Assembly (NCBI GenBank): GCA_900557435.1
Contig: USSH01000134.1
Coordinates: 1 to 6,962, forward strand
Direction: 5' to 3'
DNA from: an uncultured Coprococcus sp.
Lineage (GTDB): Bacteria; Bacillota; Clostridia; Lachnospirales; Lachnospiraceae
DNA length: 6,962 bases
In this document: positions 1 through 6,331 of the stretch, in pieces
Layout of the letters: each line of letters opens with the position of its first letter
Position numbering within the stretch: position 1 is the first letter of the stretch
The notes under the pieces: model-generated
The model's database searches: none
Seen by the model: the letters and a program-made list of their open reading frames with translations, nothing else
Told to the model about the DNA's origin: nothing
Made by a program: the position numbers and the translations under genes

Positions 1-70
1 TTATAAAATCCGAGCAGTCTATACCGCTCAGGCTCAATCTGCACTCAGCAAGTACATTATGATTATCCAT
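1..70 (-). CDS. N-terminal fragment of an unidentified protein (runs off the left edge)
   Basis: The first 23 codons read without a stop from an ATG at 68-70 to the window edge, beginning MDNHNVLAEC and continuing through a Cys at residue 19. The product is not recognised and too little is visible to assign a fold. The start is supported in two ways. A purine-rich site (GAGGGGG on the minus strand, 77-83) lies 6 bases upstream. A conserved upstream element also sits exactly as far from this ATG as its twin does from the ATG of the gene at 559-1026. A second in-frame ATG at 74-76 abuts the ribosome site directly and is less likely. The fragment lies downstream of, and in the same direction as, the two accessory genes but carries its own copy of their upstream element, so it is probably transcribed separately yet under the same control. 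Confidence 0.55.
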   Translation of the reverse strand, partial: MDNHNVLAECRLSLSGIDCSDFI

Positions 71-76
71 CAACAT

Positions 77-144
77 CCCCCTCATATATTTTTTTATAAC
101 ACTATGTATATAATACCATTTTTTATATATTTTGCACTATATTT
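77..144 (-). promoter_or_regulatory. Upstream control element, copy A (promoter/operator plus leader)
   Basis: Bases 104-144 match 1060-1100 without gaps at 34 of 41 positions, including the blocks ATGTATAT, TACCATTTT and TTTGCA (plus-strand reading). The leader word TATATGAGG, which carries the ribosome site, is also shared (80-88 here, 1034-1042 in copy B), shifted by 2 bases. The element ends 33 bases before the ATG of the edge gene, exactly as in copy B. On the minus strand TATACA (105-110) or TATTAT (110-115) could serve as a -10 box, but no good TTGACA-like -35 sits at 17 bases. A 5-bp inverted repeat TGCAC-N9-GTGCA (133-151) overlaps its upstream end. It is either a promoter read by a non-standard or activator-dependent polymerase, or a promoter with an operator. 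Confidence 0.55.
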
Positions 145-209
145 TTGTGCATTTTGTCTATTTTTATCATATATTTTTAGTTTTTTTGAAATTTTTAGGT
201 TTTAGTTTT

Positions 210-605
210 TTAGCTCAGATTTTTTTGCTTGGATTTTTTTGCTTGTTTTCTCTTTTTCTGATTATATTTCTGACTATATTTCTGACTATATTTCTGATCA
301 TATTTCTTTATTTTCTGTATCAGTTCTTCAGGTGCCTCTTTATTCTGATTGATCAGAATCATTGCCTGTATCGCATAAGGATTCTCTCTTTCTCTGCCCA
401 CTTGTGTATCATCTATAAGTGTCGGATCGATACCTAATGCCATAAGTCTGTTGTATTGCCTGCTACGTCTGTCAAGTTCCTCTTTTGTAGGCGCATCTGC
501 TGAATGTGGCGCTATAAAGGGTGATATTTTATTGTTTTCTATTTTATTGTTTTCTATTTTATTGTTTTCCATTTTTCCCTTTTCCTCTCGCCATATATGA
601 GCCAT
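210..605 (-). CDS. Small Lys/Gln/Asn-rich protein with internal repeats, unknown function
   Basis: A 131-residue protein that I do not recognise. Residues 12-26 hold three copies of ENNKI encoded by a 15-bp repeat. Residues about 28-100 form the only non-repetitive core, with a charged helix-like stretch (KEELDRRSRQYNRLMALGID) and a hydrophobic segment (AIQAMILINQ). From about residue 101 the tail is strongly basic, with the four-residue period KY(D/S/N)Q four times and then runs of Lys and Gln. There is no signal peptide or membrane segment. The basic tail suggests nucleic-acid or acidic-partner binding, which is inference only. It overlaps the upstream P-loop-like gene by 47 bases, so the two are probably co-translated and may work together. 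The ATG at 605 is chosen because AAGGTG stands 6 bases before it. An in-frame ATG at 572 (overlap 14 bases, weaker AGGG site) is the alternative. No terminator hairpin is seen downstream. Confidence 0.6.
   Translation of the reverse strand: MAHIWREEKGKMENNKIENNKIENNKISPFIAPHSADAPTKEELDRRSRQYNRLMALGIDPTLIDDTQVGRERENPYAIQAMILINQNKEAPEELIQKIKKYDQKYSQKYSQKYNQKKRKQAKKSKQKNLS
218..245 (-). repeat. 14-bp direct repeat, two copies, inside the basic tail
   Basis: The plus-strand unit gatttttttgcttg occurs twice head to tail (218-231 and 232-245) at the 3' end of the Lys-rich gene. Because 14 is not a multiple of three, the two copies are read in different frames and give different residues, both Lys-rich. 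Each contains a run of seven A on the coding strand, a slippage-prone tract. Confidence 0.85.
259..306 (-). repeat. 12-bp tandem repeat, four copies, coding for KYxQ
   Basis: Four 12-bp units (tgattatatttc, tgactatatttc twice, tgatcatatttc on the plus strand) lie head to tail in frame and encode the four-residue period KYDQ/KYSQ/KYSQ/KYNQ. The length is a multiple of three, so gain or loss of a unit would keep the frame. The varied bases fall in the codon for the third residue of each unit. Confidence 0.9.
525..569 (-). repeat. 15-bp perfect tandem repeat, three copies, at the gene overlap
   Basis: Three identical copies of tattttattgttttc (525-539, 540-554, 555-569). They encode the repeated ENNKI near the N-terminus of the Lys-rich protein. 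The copy at 555-569 also supplies the TAA stop (559-561) of the upstream P-loop-like gene, read in another frame. Perfect identity of the copies points to recent expansion or ongoing turnover. Confidence 0.92.
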
Positions 606-1026
606 CTTTTACACCTTGCAGTAATGGATATTCCAGGATCCCCTTATTATTTTTTATCTTCAACTCCGCTATGTTCTTTTTGCCCAAAGTGTACCCATCT
701 ATTGAGTGTGTGAAAATTATATACTGATTTGATGTGTTTACAGATATCAGTGATCTTAACTCGTTGTCTAATATAACGTCTGCGTCATCTATAACAAAAA
801 CTTTGTCTTTCTGTGTAAGTATTTCTGATTTTATGAACTTTTTATCAGGCACCATATGGTTGAAGAATATAAACCGTGAATCCATCTCCGCTCTTGCTTT
901 ATCTAGCATCAATTTATACAAAAAGCTCTTGTCTGCCCCTGAATCTCCGTTTATCAAAGTCAGCCTGCTCTTTAGCTTTAATTCAAACACTATATCTTCA
1001 CTTTTTATCTGCATATTTTGTATCAT
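559..1026 (-). CDS. Small P-loop NTPase-like protein with altered Walker A, unknown function
   Basis: A 155-residue soluble protein with the layout of a minimal P-loop domain. Residues 22-34 (strand LTLI followed by NGDSGADKS) look like a Walker A loop, but the usual GK[ST] is DKS: Asp32 replaces the invariant glycine. The codon is GAC, one base from the Gly codon GGC. Residues 75-83 (KVFVIDDAD) are a good Walker B strand with the acidic pair. Residues 101-108 (QYIIFTHS) resemble the following strand, with His at the position of an ABC-type switch histidine. At about half the length of usual AAA or ABC ATPases there is no room for a lid, and no ABC signature motif is seen. It may bind nucleotide poorly or not at all and act structurally. 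The start ATG has a strong ribosome site (GAGGTGAGG, 1029-1037). The gene is first in a two-gene overlapping unit and has a conserved control element upstream. Fold assignment is inference from motifs; function is unknown. Confidence 0.7.
   Translation of the reverse strand: MIQNMQIKSEDIVFELKLKSRLTLINGDSGADKSFLYKLMLDKARAEMDSRFIFFNHMVPDKKFIKSEILTQKDKVFVIDDADVILDNELRSLISVNTSNQYIIFTHSIDGYTLGKKNIAELKIKNNKGILEYPLLQGVKDGSYMARGKGKNGKQ
612..617 (-). promoter_or_regulatory. Ribosome binding site for the Lys-rich protein gene
   Basis: AAGGTG on the minus strand lies 6 bases before the ATG at 605, inside the 3' part of the upstream gene. It favours this start over the in-frame ATG at 572, and its position suggests translational coupling of the two genes. 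Confidence 0.55.
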
Positions 1027-1028
1027 GT

Positions 1029-1100
1029 CCTCACCTCATATAAAAGCTTCCCTAGCTCCATGTATATCGTACCATTTTATGTAATTTTTGCATTATATTT
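1029..1100 (-). promoter_or_regulatory. Upstream control element, copy B (promoter/operator plus leader)
   Basis: Twin of the element at 77-144. The conserved block 1060-1100 ends 33 bases before the ATG of the P-loop-like gene, as in copy A, and the leader contains the same TATATGAGG word. On the minus strand the shared core reads TGCAAA, then ATGGTA, then ATATACAT. The differences from copy A (CG for AA at 1068-1069, a few A/T swaps) leave these blocks intact, which argues for a bound protein or polymerase contact and not chance AT-richness. No classical -35 at 17 bases is evident. Confidence 0.55.
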
Positions 1101-1124
1101 GTAGTGTAATCTATCCCTTTTAGG

Positions 1125-1248
1125 AATTTCCGTTTTATGACTTTACGCTTTTACTATTCACTGTCTAACCACTTTCCGCTTTATCCATTCACTGTTTAAC
1201 CACTTTCCGTTTTATCCATTCACTGTTTAACCACTTTTCGTTTTATCC
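1125..1248. repeat. 31-bp tandem repeat array (three good units plus one decayed)
   Basis: Units at 1156-1186, 1187-1217 and 1218-1248 differ at only a few positions. 1125-1155 matches the unit at 19 of 31 positions in the same phase and is a decayed fourth copy. The unit contains CACTGTTTAACCACTTTC and ends in TTTTATCC. With the first bases of the next unit this makes TTATCCATT (1181-1189, 1212-1220, 1243-1251), which matches 7 of 9 positions of the DnaA box TTATCCACA. The period is not a multiple of three and the array contains stops on both strands, so it is non-coding. Iterons of a replication origin or a regulator/recombinase binding array are the obvious possibilities, unproven. Confidence 0.85.
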
Positions 1249-1269
1249 ATTTATTTATATATTAACAAA

Positions 1270-1384
1270 AAAAGATACAATATTTTCCCTGAACAAGCCT
1301 TTTACCCCTTGAAAGATACAAAACATTCAAATATTGTATCTTTCAGAGGATAAACTGGCTAATATGGAAAATATTGTATCTTTT
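1270..1384. repeat. Nested imperfect palindrome formed by the repeat array
   Basis: A perfect 19-bp inverted repeat AAAAGATACAATATTTTCC (1270-1288, complement at 1366-1384) encloses a perfect 11-bp inverted repeat GAAAGATACAA (1311-1321, complement at 1334-1344) around a 12-base loop. The sequences between the two stems are partly complementary too. In RNA or single-stranded DNA this could form one long hairpin. It has the outline of a MITE or an attachment/cruciform site. It also lies just after polC and could protect or end the polC message, though it lacks the GC-rich stem and T-run of an intrinsic terminator. Confidence 0.75.
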
Positions 1385-1425
1385 AAGCATAAAACTTATT
1401 AACTTGAAAAATATTGTATCTCTTT
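1270..1425. repeat. GATACAATATT repeat array, about 40-bp period, two orientations
   Basis: Five copies of a motif close to AAAGATACAATATTTT. Two point right (1271-1286; a partial one at 1311-1321) and three point left, where the word atattgtatc stands at 1331-1340, 1371-1380 and 1411-1420, exactly 40 bases apart. The bases between copies are also partly conserved (for example AGCC followed by TTTA and pyrimidines), so the unit is about 40 bp and not only the motif. The last copy runs up to the polC stop codon (TAA, 1424-1426). With the 31-bp array this fills almost the whole 1101-1423 gap, in which I see no gene. Confidence 0.88.
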
Positions 1426-4400
1426 ACATAAAGTCAAACAGCGACAGCTGATTTGTCTCAGGCATTCCGTCCAGGATTCCGAGTTCGCTCATCTTCTCAA
1501 TGGTTCCCTTGCCTATCTTGGCGCGCTCATTGATCTCCTCCTTGGAGAGGAAAGGTCCCTTCTGAGCAGCCTCGTAGAGCTGCTGGGCAGCTTTCTCTCC
1601 CATTCCTTCTATGGATGCGAAGGATGGCATGATCTTGCCGTCTATTATCTGGAATCTGTCGGCTTTCGCTTTGTATATATCTATAGGGACAAAGTCGTAG
1701 CCTCTGGCGTACATCTCAAGCACTATCTTGAGATCCTTGAGCTTGCCCTCGTCCTTGGCTGATCTCTTACTCTTGTCCACCTTGCTTATCTCATTGATAT
1801 GGAAGAGGACTCTCTCCTTTCCAAAGCACATCATCTCATAACTGAAATCATCTGCTCTGATACTGAAGAATGCCGTATAGTACTCAAGCGGATAGTTGAC
1901 CTTGAACCAGGCAATTCTCCACGCCATCATGACATATGCCGCAGCATGTGCCTTCGGGAACATGTACTTGATCTTCTGACACGACCACACGTACCAGTCA
2001 GGCACTCCGTGGGCTGCCATCTCAGCCTTCCAATCCTCCCATTTGTCACATTTGCCCTTGGCAACTATTCCCTTACGAACCTTCTCCATGATGTTGAAGG
2101 CAAGTCCGGCATCAAGTCCCATGTGTATCAGATAAACCATGATATCATCACGGCAGCAGATAGCTGTCGATATAGTACACTTGCCCGACTTGATGAGTTC
2201 CTGCGCATTGCCCAGCCATACATCGGTTCCATGTGCCAGACCTGCTATTCGCACAAGATCTGAGAAACATGTAGGCTTTGCATCTATAAGCATCTGCATG
2301 GCAAAGTCAGTTCCGAACTCCGGTACACCCAGACTTCCAAGCGGTATTCCGTTGATATCCTCCGGGGTGATACCCAGAGACTTCGTGCTGTGGAATAGCT
2401 CCATGACATCCTTGTCATCAAGTCTTATCTTCGTGGCGTCCAGTCCCGTCAGATCCTCCAGACGTCTGATCATGGTCGGATCATCATGTCCAAGGATATC
2501 GAGCTTCAGCAGATTATGATCAATGGAATGGTACTCAAAGTGTGATGTGATGATATCCGATGTCACATCATTTGCCGGATGCTGTATAGGGGTAAATGAA
2601 TATATCTCCTCGTGTCTCGGAAGAACTATCATACCGCCCGGGTGCTGTCCGGTGGTCCTTCTGACGCCTGTACAGCCTAGAGCAAGACGCTCCATCTCAC
2701 ATCTCCTCTTTGTCACCGTTGCATTCTCCTCGGCATACTTCTTGGCAGCCTTTTCATCCATTCCGGATGCCTTAGCCTCTGCCAGCAGGGCTTCTTTGGA
2801 GTGATCCTTAAAATAATTGTACACATATCCAAATGCTGTCTTTTCCGCGACACCGCCTACAGTACCAGCCTTAAACGCCTTTCCCTTACCAAAAAGAACC
2901 TCGGTGTATGCGTGTGCCTTCGACTGATACTCTCCTGAGAAGTTCAGGTCGATATCAGGCTCCTTGTCTCCGTTAAATCCAAGGAAGGTTTCGAACGGTA
3001 TATCGTGTCCCTCTTTTATGAGTGGAGTTCCGCACTTTGGACAGTCTCTGTCCGGCATATCGCATCCGCTCATTCCTGAATACGACTTTACAAGCTCCGA
3101 GTCAAAATCTACAAAATGGCACTTCGGACATATATAGTGCGCTGACAGAGGATTAACCTCCGTGATACCGGCCATTGTCGCGACAAATGAAGAACCGACC
3201 GAACCTCGCGAACCAACCAGATATCCGTGGTCATTTGAATCCCACACAAGCTTCTGTGCAATTATGTACATAACCGCGAATCCATTTGAGATGATGGAGT
3301 GTAGCTCCCTGTCCAGTCTCTCCTGAACCTGTGGTGGAAGCTCAGGACCATATATCTCATGCGCCTTCGTGTAACATATGTCAGTAAGTGTCTGATCCGA
3401 ATTCTCGATTATTGGCGGTGCCTTATCAGGTCTCACCGGTTCAATCCTCTCCACCATGTCAGCTATCATGTTGGTGTTGGTTATGACTACTTCCCTTGCC
3501 TTGTCACTTCCAAGATACTGGAATTCTGCCAGCATCTCCTCCGTTGTCCTGAAGTAGAGCGGCGGCTGCATGTCCGCATCGTCAAATCCCTTGCTCTTCA
3601 TGATTATCGCTCTGTATATATAGTCCTCCGGATTCAGGAAATGGACATCACATGTAGCGACAACGGGCTTGTTGAACATCTCGCCAAGCTCCACTATCCT
3701 CTTGTTGTACTCTATCAGGTCATCCATGGTCTTTGGATTTCTGGTATCCCTTGTCATGAACTCATTGTTGCCAATGGGCTGTATCTCCAGGTAGTCAAAC
3801 CAGTTTACCAGTCTAACTATCTCTTCATCGGGAGCATCGTCAACGATGGCTCTAAACAGTTCTCCCGCCTCACAGGCAGATCCAAGTATCAGTCCCTCCC
3901 TGTATTTGTTGATGAGACTCATCGGCATACGCGGTCTTCTCGCAAAGTACGTAAGATGTGACTCAGAGATGAGCCTGTACAGATTGACCCTGCCGATCTC
4001 ATTCTTTGCCAGGATGATTCCATGGTATGTCTTGTCCTTTTTTATGGCGTCAGGTGACGTACTTCCGAGAACATTCAGATCATCCATGGTCTTGACATCC
4101 CTCTCCTTCAGCATATCAAGGAGCTTGAAGAACACCTTTGCCGTGGCCTCTGCATCGTCTATAGCCCTGTGGTGATGGGCATTGACAACCTTCAGTTCCT
4201 TACACACTCTGTCCAGAGTAAATTTGCCAAGCTCCGGCAGAAGTATGTGGCTGAGTGTCATAGTGTCCAAAACCGTATTGTCGAACCTCAGTCCCAGTTC
4301 CTCCGCATTCTTCTTTACAAATCCCGTGTCAAATGACGCATTGTGTGCTACCACTATGTCGTCACCGCAGAACTCCACAAATCTCGGTACTATGACATCA

Positions 4401-6331
4401 TACATAGGTGCATCCTTTACCATGTCATCGTTAATGGATGTGAGCTGCTCTATCTGGTATGGGATCGGAACGCCTGGGTTGATAAACTCTGAGAACGTGT
4501 CAACAACCTCGCCGTCCTTCACCTTGACAGCACCTATCTCTATGATCTTATTGTGTTTCTTTGAAAGTCCTGTCGTCTCTATATCAAATACTACATATTC
4601 TGAATCAAGACTCTGGTTTCTGGAATTCTTGACCAGATCTTTGAGATCGTCTACAAAATATCCCTCGACACCGTATATTATCTTGAAATCTTTTCTGAGT
4701 CCCTTTGTATGATTGGCTATAGGGAAAGCCTGAACCACGCCGTGATCTGTGATGGCTATGGCCGGATGTCCCCAGTCGCTGGCACGCTTGACTATCGTCT
4801 CTATGTCTACGACACTGTCCATCTCGCTCATCTTGGTGTGCATATGGAGTTCGACTCTCTTCTCCGGATATGTATCCATACGAGGCACACGGAAATCCTG
4901 TATATGCTTCATTCCGAGCACTCTGCAGATCATGACCTCCTTGGCATATGAATCAAACTCTGCGAGTCCTTTCATCCTGTAGAACTGGCCTTTTTGTATC
5001 TCATCTCTGTATACTTCCATATCCTCAGGACTACAGAACATCTTAAAACCTATGGTGTCTGTAAAATCTGTGATATAACCCGTCAGGATAATCTTACCAT
5101 TTCGGAGTTCTCTTTCCTCTGTGCTCATGATCTGGCCGTGTATAACCACTTCTCCGATACCATCATTTATGCTGGATATCTCAAGCAACTGTCCCTCCAC
5201 ATCTCTTCCTATGAACACATCAGGATCATCCGAATATCTTTTTCGCCTGCCAAATGCCTCCTTACCTGCTGGTTTCTGCCCATTATCCCCAGCCGGTGCA
5301 GGTGCCGCCTTCGCATCCGTTTTCTTCTCTTCTGCAGCCTTTCCAGTGTTCTTGCTGACAGCCAGCTGTTCCTTACCCACAGCCTGTCCGTCTACTATGA
5401 TGTCACCGTGATCCCTGAGGTTGCTCAGAATTGCGTCTATCTTCTGCTTTTCAACAAGCGCACTTGCACGGCGAAGCTTCTCCTTGTCAGCCTCACTGAA
5501 CTCAAATGCAACATTGACACTCATATCGAATCTGTCCTGGAACATCTCTTCCATATACTGCTTTATCTTATCTGCGTGTATACGGGCTATCTTACTATCC
5601 TCTATCGCTATGGTTATTACATCTTCATCACAGTACCATTCACCCACGGATCTGGATATCAATCTGTAACCCACATTGCTGAATGATTTTATATCGTATA
5701 ATATACTCTTCTCATATGCCTTTACGATCGCCTCCAGATTATACTGAGTCGACAGTGTATAATGTTCCTTTATCCTGACTGTATACCTTCTCTTGCCAAA
5801 CAGGTGCTTTCGCAAGGTCTCCTCCGCCTTCTCAATATTTGGACGGCTTATGATATGCTTGGATCTTATATCAACCTGCAGAATACCCTTATTCTCTATT
5901 ATGACTACTCTTGTTACATACACCTCTTCCCTGAACAGACTGTCCAGTTCCTTTGGCATCTCTAATCCTTCAAAGACGTTGAAAAATGGCTGTTGTTGTT
6001 CAATATCAGCTGACTCAGAAACGTTTTGTTCTGCTGACTCTTCCGTCGATGGAGATTTAACCTGTTCAACAGAGTCGTTTCCTGGCTCTATCACGTCCTG
6101 ATATGTATTTTCAGGTGTCGTTTCCTGCGCAGCCAGATTCGAAGTCCTTTCAGTATTCTCCTGCACTGCAGGTTCAAAATCATCGTGCCAGTTGGCTGCA
6201 TCGCCGTACATGAATGCCTGCATCTGCTCTTCCTGCATCTGCTCCTCATAATACATGGCATCCTGCATCTCCCTGGCATACCTCTCGTCAATATTCTCTT
6301 GTTCTAAGATCGGATCTTCATTGTTGTTCAA
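1424..6331 (-). CDS. polC: DNA polymerase III alpha subunit, PolC type
   Basis: Main replicative DNA polymerase of Firmicutes with built-in 3'-5' proofreading. Domains in order over 1635 residues: acidic Gln/Met-rich extension (1-115); N-terminal domain (about 116-300); Ala/Lys/Pro linker (about 320-365); OB fold (about 370-480); PHP domain (HMHTKMSEMD at 496-505, ITDHG 527-531, CDVHF 894-898) split by a DEDDh exonuclease (FDIETTG 582-588, HNASFDTG 663-670, HHRAIDDAEAT 720-730); polymerase core with GSRGSVGSS (1040-1048), Cys zinc knuckle (C1068, C1071, C1097, C1100), catalytic Asp in PDIDLN (D1126, D1128) and LDILGHDD (D1278), TTGQHPGGM (1226-1234); helix-hairpin-helix region after 1320; C-terminal QLSLF, a classic sliding-clamp binding motif. 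All key residues seem present. Family members such as the B. subtilis enzyme are near 1440 residues, so this one is long. The start is a TTG directly after the ispG stop, with GGAG 10 bases upstream; in-frame ATG codons at residues 22-41 are possible starts. Co-transcription with ispG is likely. Confidence 0.97.
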   Translation of the reverse strand: MNNNEDPILEQENIDERYAREMQDAMYYEEQMQEEQMQAFMYGDAANWHDDFEPAVQENTERTSNLAAQETTPENTYQDVIEPGNDSVEQVKSPSTEESAEQNVSESADIEQQQPFFNVFEGLEMPKELDSLFREEVYVTRVVIIENKGILQVDIRSKHIISRPNIEKAEETLRKHLFGKRRYTVRIKEHYTLSTQYNLEAIVKAYEKSILYDIKSFSNVGYRLISRSVGEWYCDEDVITIAIEDSKIARIHADKIKQYMEEMFQDRFDMSVNVAFEFSEADKEKLRRASALVEKQKIDAILSNLRDHGDIIVDGQAVGKEQLAVSKNTGKAAEEKKTDAKAAPAPAGDNGQKPAGKEAFGRRKRYSDDPDVFIGRDVEGQLLEISSINDGIGEVVIHGQIMSTEERELRNGKIILTGYITDFTDTIGFKMFCSPEDMEVYRDEIQKGQFYRMKGLAEFDSYAKEVMICRVLGMKHIQDFRVPRMDTYPEKRVELHMHTKMSEMDSVVDIETIVKRASDWGHPAIAITDHGVVQAFPIANHTKGLRKDFKIIYGVEGYFVDDLKDLVKNSRNQSLDSEYVVFDIETTGLSKKHNKIIEIGAVKVKDGEVVDTFSEFINPGVPIPYQIEQLTSINDDMVKDAPMYDVIVPRFVEFCGDDIVVAHNASFDTGFVKKNAEELGLRFDNTVLDTMTLSHILLPELGKFTLDRVCKELKVVNAHHHRAIDDAEATAKVFFKLLDMLKERDVKTMDDLNVLGSTSPDAIKKDKTYHGIILAKNEIGRVNLYRLISESHLTYFARRPRMPMSLINKYREGLILGSACEAGELFRAIVDDAPDEEIVRLVNWFDYLEIQPIGNNEFMTRDTRNPKTMDDLIEYNKRIVELGEMFNKPVVATCDVHFLNPEDYIYRAIIMKSKGFDDADMQPPLYFRTTEEMLAEFQYLGSDKAREVVITNTNMIADMVERIEPVRPDKAPPIIENSDQTLTDICYTKAHEIYGPELPPQVQERLDRELHSIISNGFAVMYIIAQKLVWDSNDHGYLVGSRGSVGSSFVATMAGITEVNPLSAHYICPKCHFVDFDSELVKSYSGMSGCDMPDRDCPKCGTPLIKEGHDIPFETFLGFNGDKEPDIDLNFSGEYQSKAHAYTEVLFGKGKAFKAGTVGGVAEKTAFGYVYNYFKDHSKEALLAEAKASGMDEKAAKKYAEENATVTKRRCEMERLALGCTGVRRTTGQHPGGMIVLPRHEEIYSFTPIQHPANDVTSDIITSHFEYHSIDHNLLKLDILGHDDPTMIRRLEDLTGLDATKIRLDDKDVMELFHSTKSLGITPEDINGIPLGSLGVPEFGTDFAMQMLIDAKPTCFSDLVRIAGLAHGTDVWLGNAQELIKSGKCTISTAICCRDDIMVYLIHMGLDAGLAFNIMEKVRKGIVAKGKCDKWEDWKAEMAAHGVPDWYVWSCQKIKYMFPKAHAAAYVMMAWRIAWFKVNYPLEYYTAFFSIRADDFSYEMMCFGKERVLFHINEISKVDKSKRSAKDEGKLKDLKIVLEMYARGYDFVPIDIYKAKADRFQIIDGKIMPSFASIEGMGEKAAQQLYEAAQKGPFLSKEEINERAKIGKGTIEKMSELGILDGMPETNQLSLFDFM

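Noticed and set aside
104..136. Ordinary sigma-A promoter with assigned -35 and -10 boxes
   Set aside because: TATACA or TATTAT could be a -10, but the sequence 17 bases upstream does not resemble TTGACA in either copy; the nearest conserved block (TGCAAA) gives a spacing of 15 or 20 bases.
218..245. Programmed frameshift on the A7 tracts near the end of the Lys-rich gene
   Set aside because: A -1 shift would only swap the last few residues for a similar Lys-rich end, and no stimulatory structure is seen.
132..437. Plus-strand frame rich in Phe and Leu that resembles a membrane protein
   Set aside because: It is the antisense of the Lys-rich gene: T-runs opposite Lys codons read as Phe/Leu. 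The hydrophobicity is an effect of composition.
1160..1252. Repeated seven-codon micro-ORF on the minus strand (MDKTESG-like) in each 31-bp unit
   Set aside because: Each begins ATGGATAAA and ends in TAA or TAG, but no ribosome site precedes it, and repetition of the DNA unit alone explains the recurrence.
1156..1270. CRISPR array
   Set aside because: The 31-bp units are directly adjacent with no unique spacers, and the 40-bp series has too short and degenerate a repeat and changes orientation. No cas gene is seen.
1311..1344. Intrinsic terminator for polC
   Set aside because: The 11-bp hairpin is AT-rich, has a 12-base loop and is not followed by a T-run on the transcribed (minus) strand, so a standard terminator is not supported.
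4994..5686. 230-codon open frame on the plus strand within polC, and many other open frames opposite polC
   Set aside because: They lie fully inside the strongly conserved polC coding sequence in antisense, with Cys/Leu/Ser-rich low-quality translations and no ribosome site I can support.
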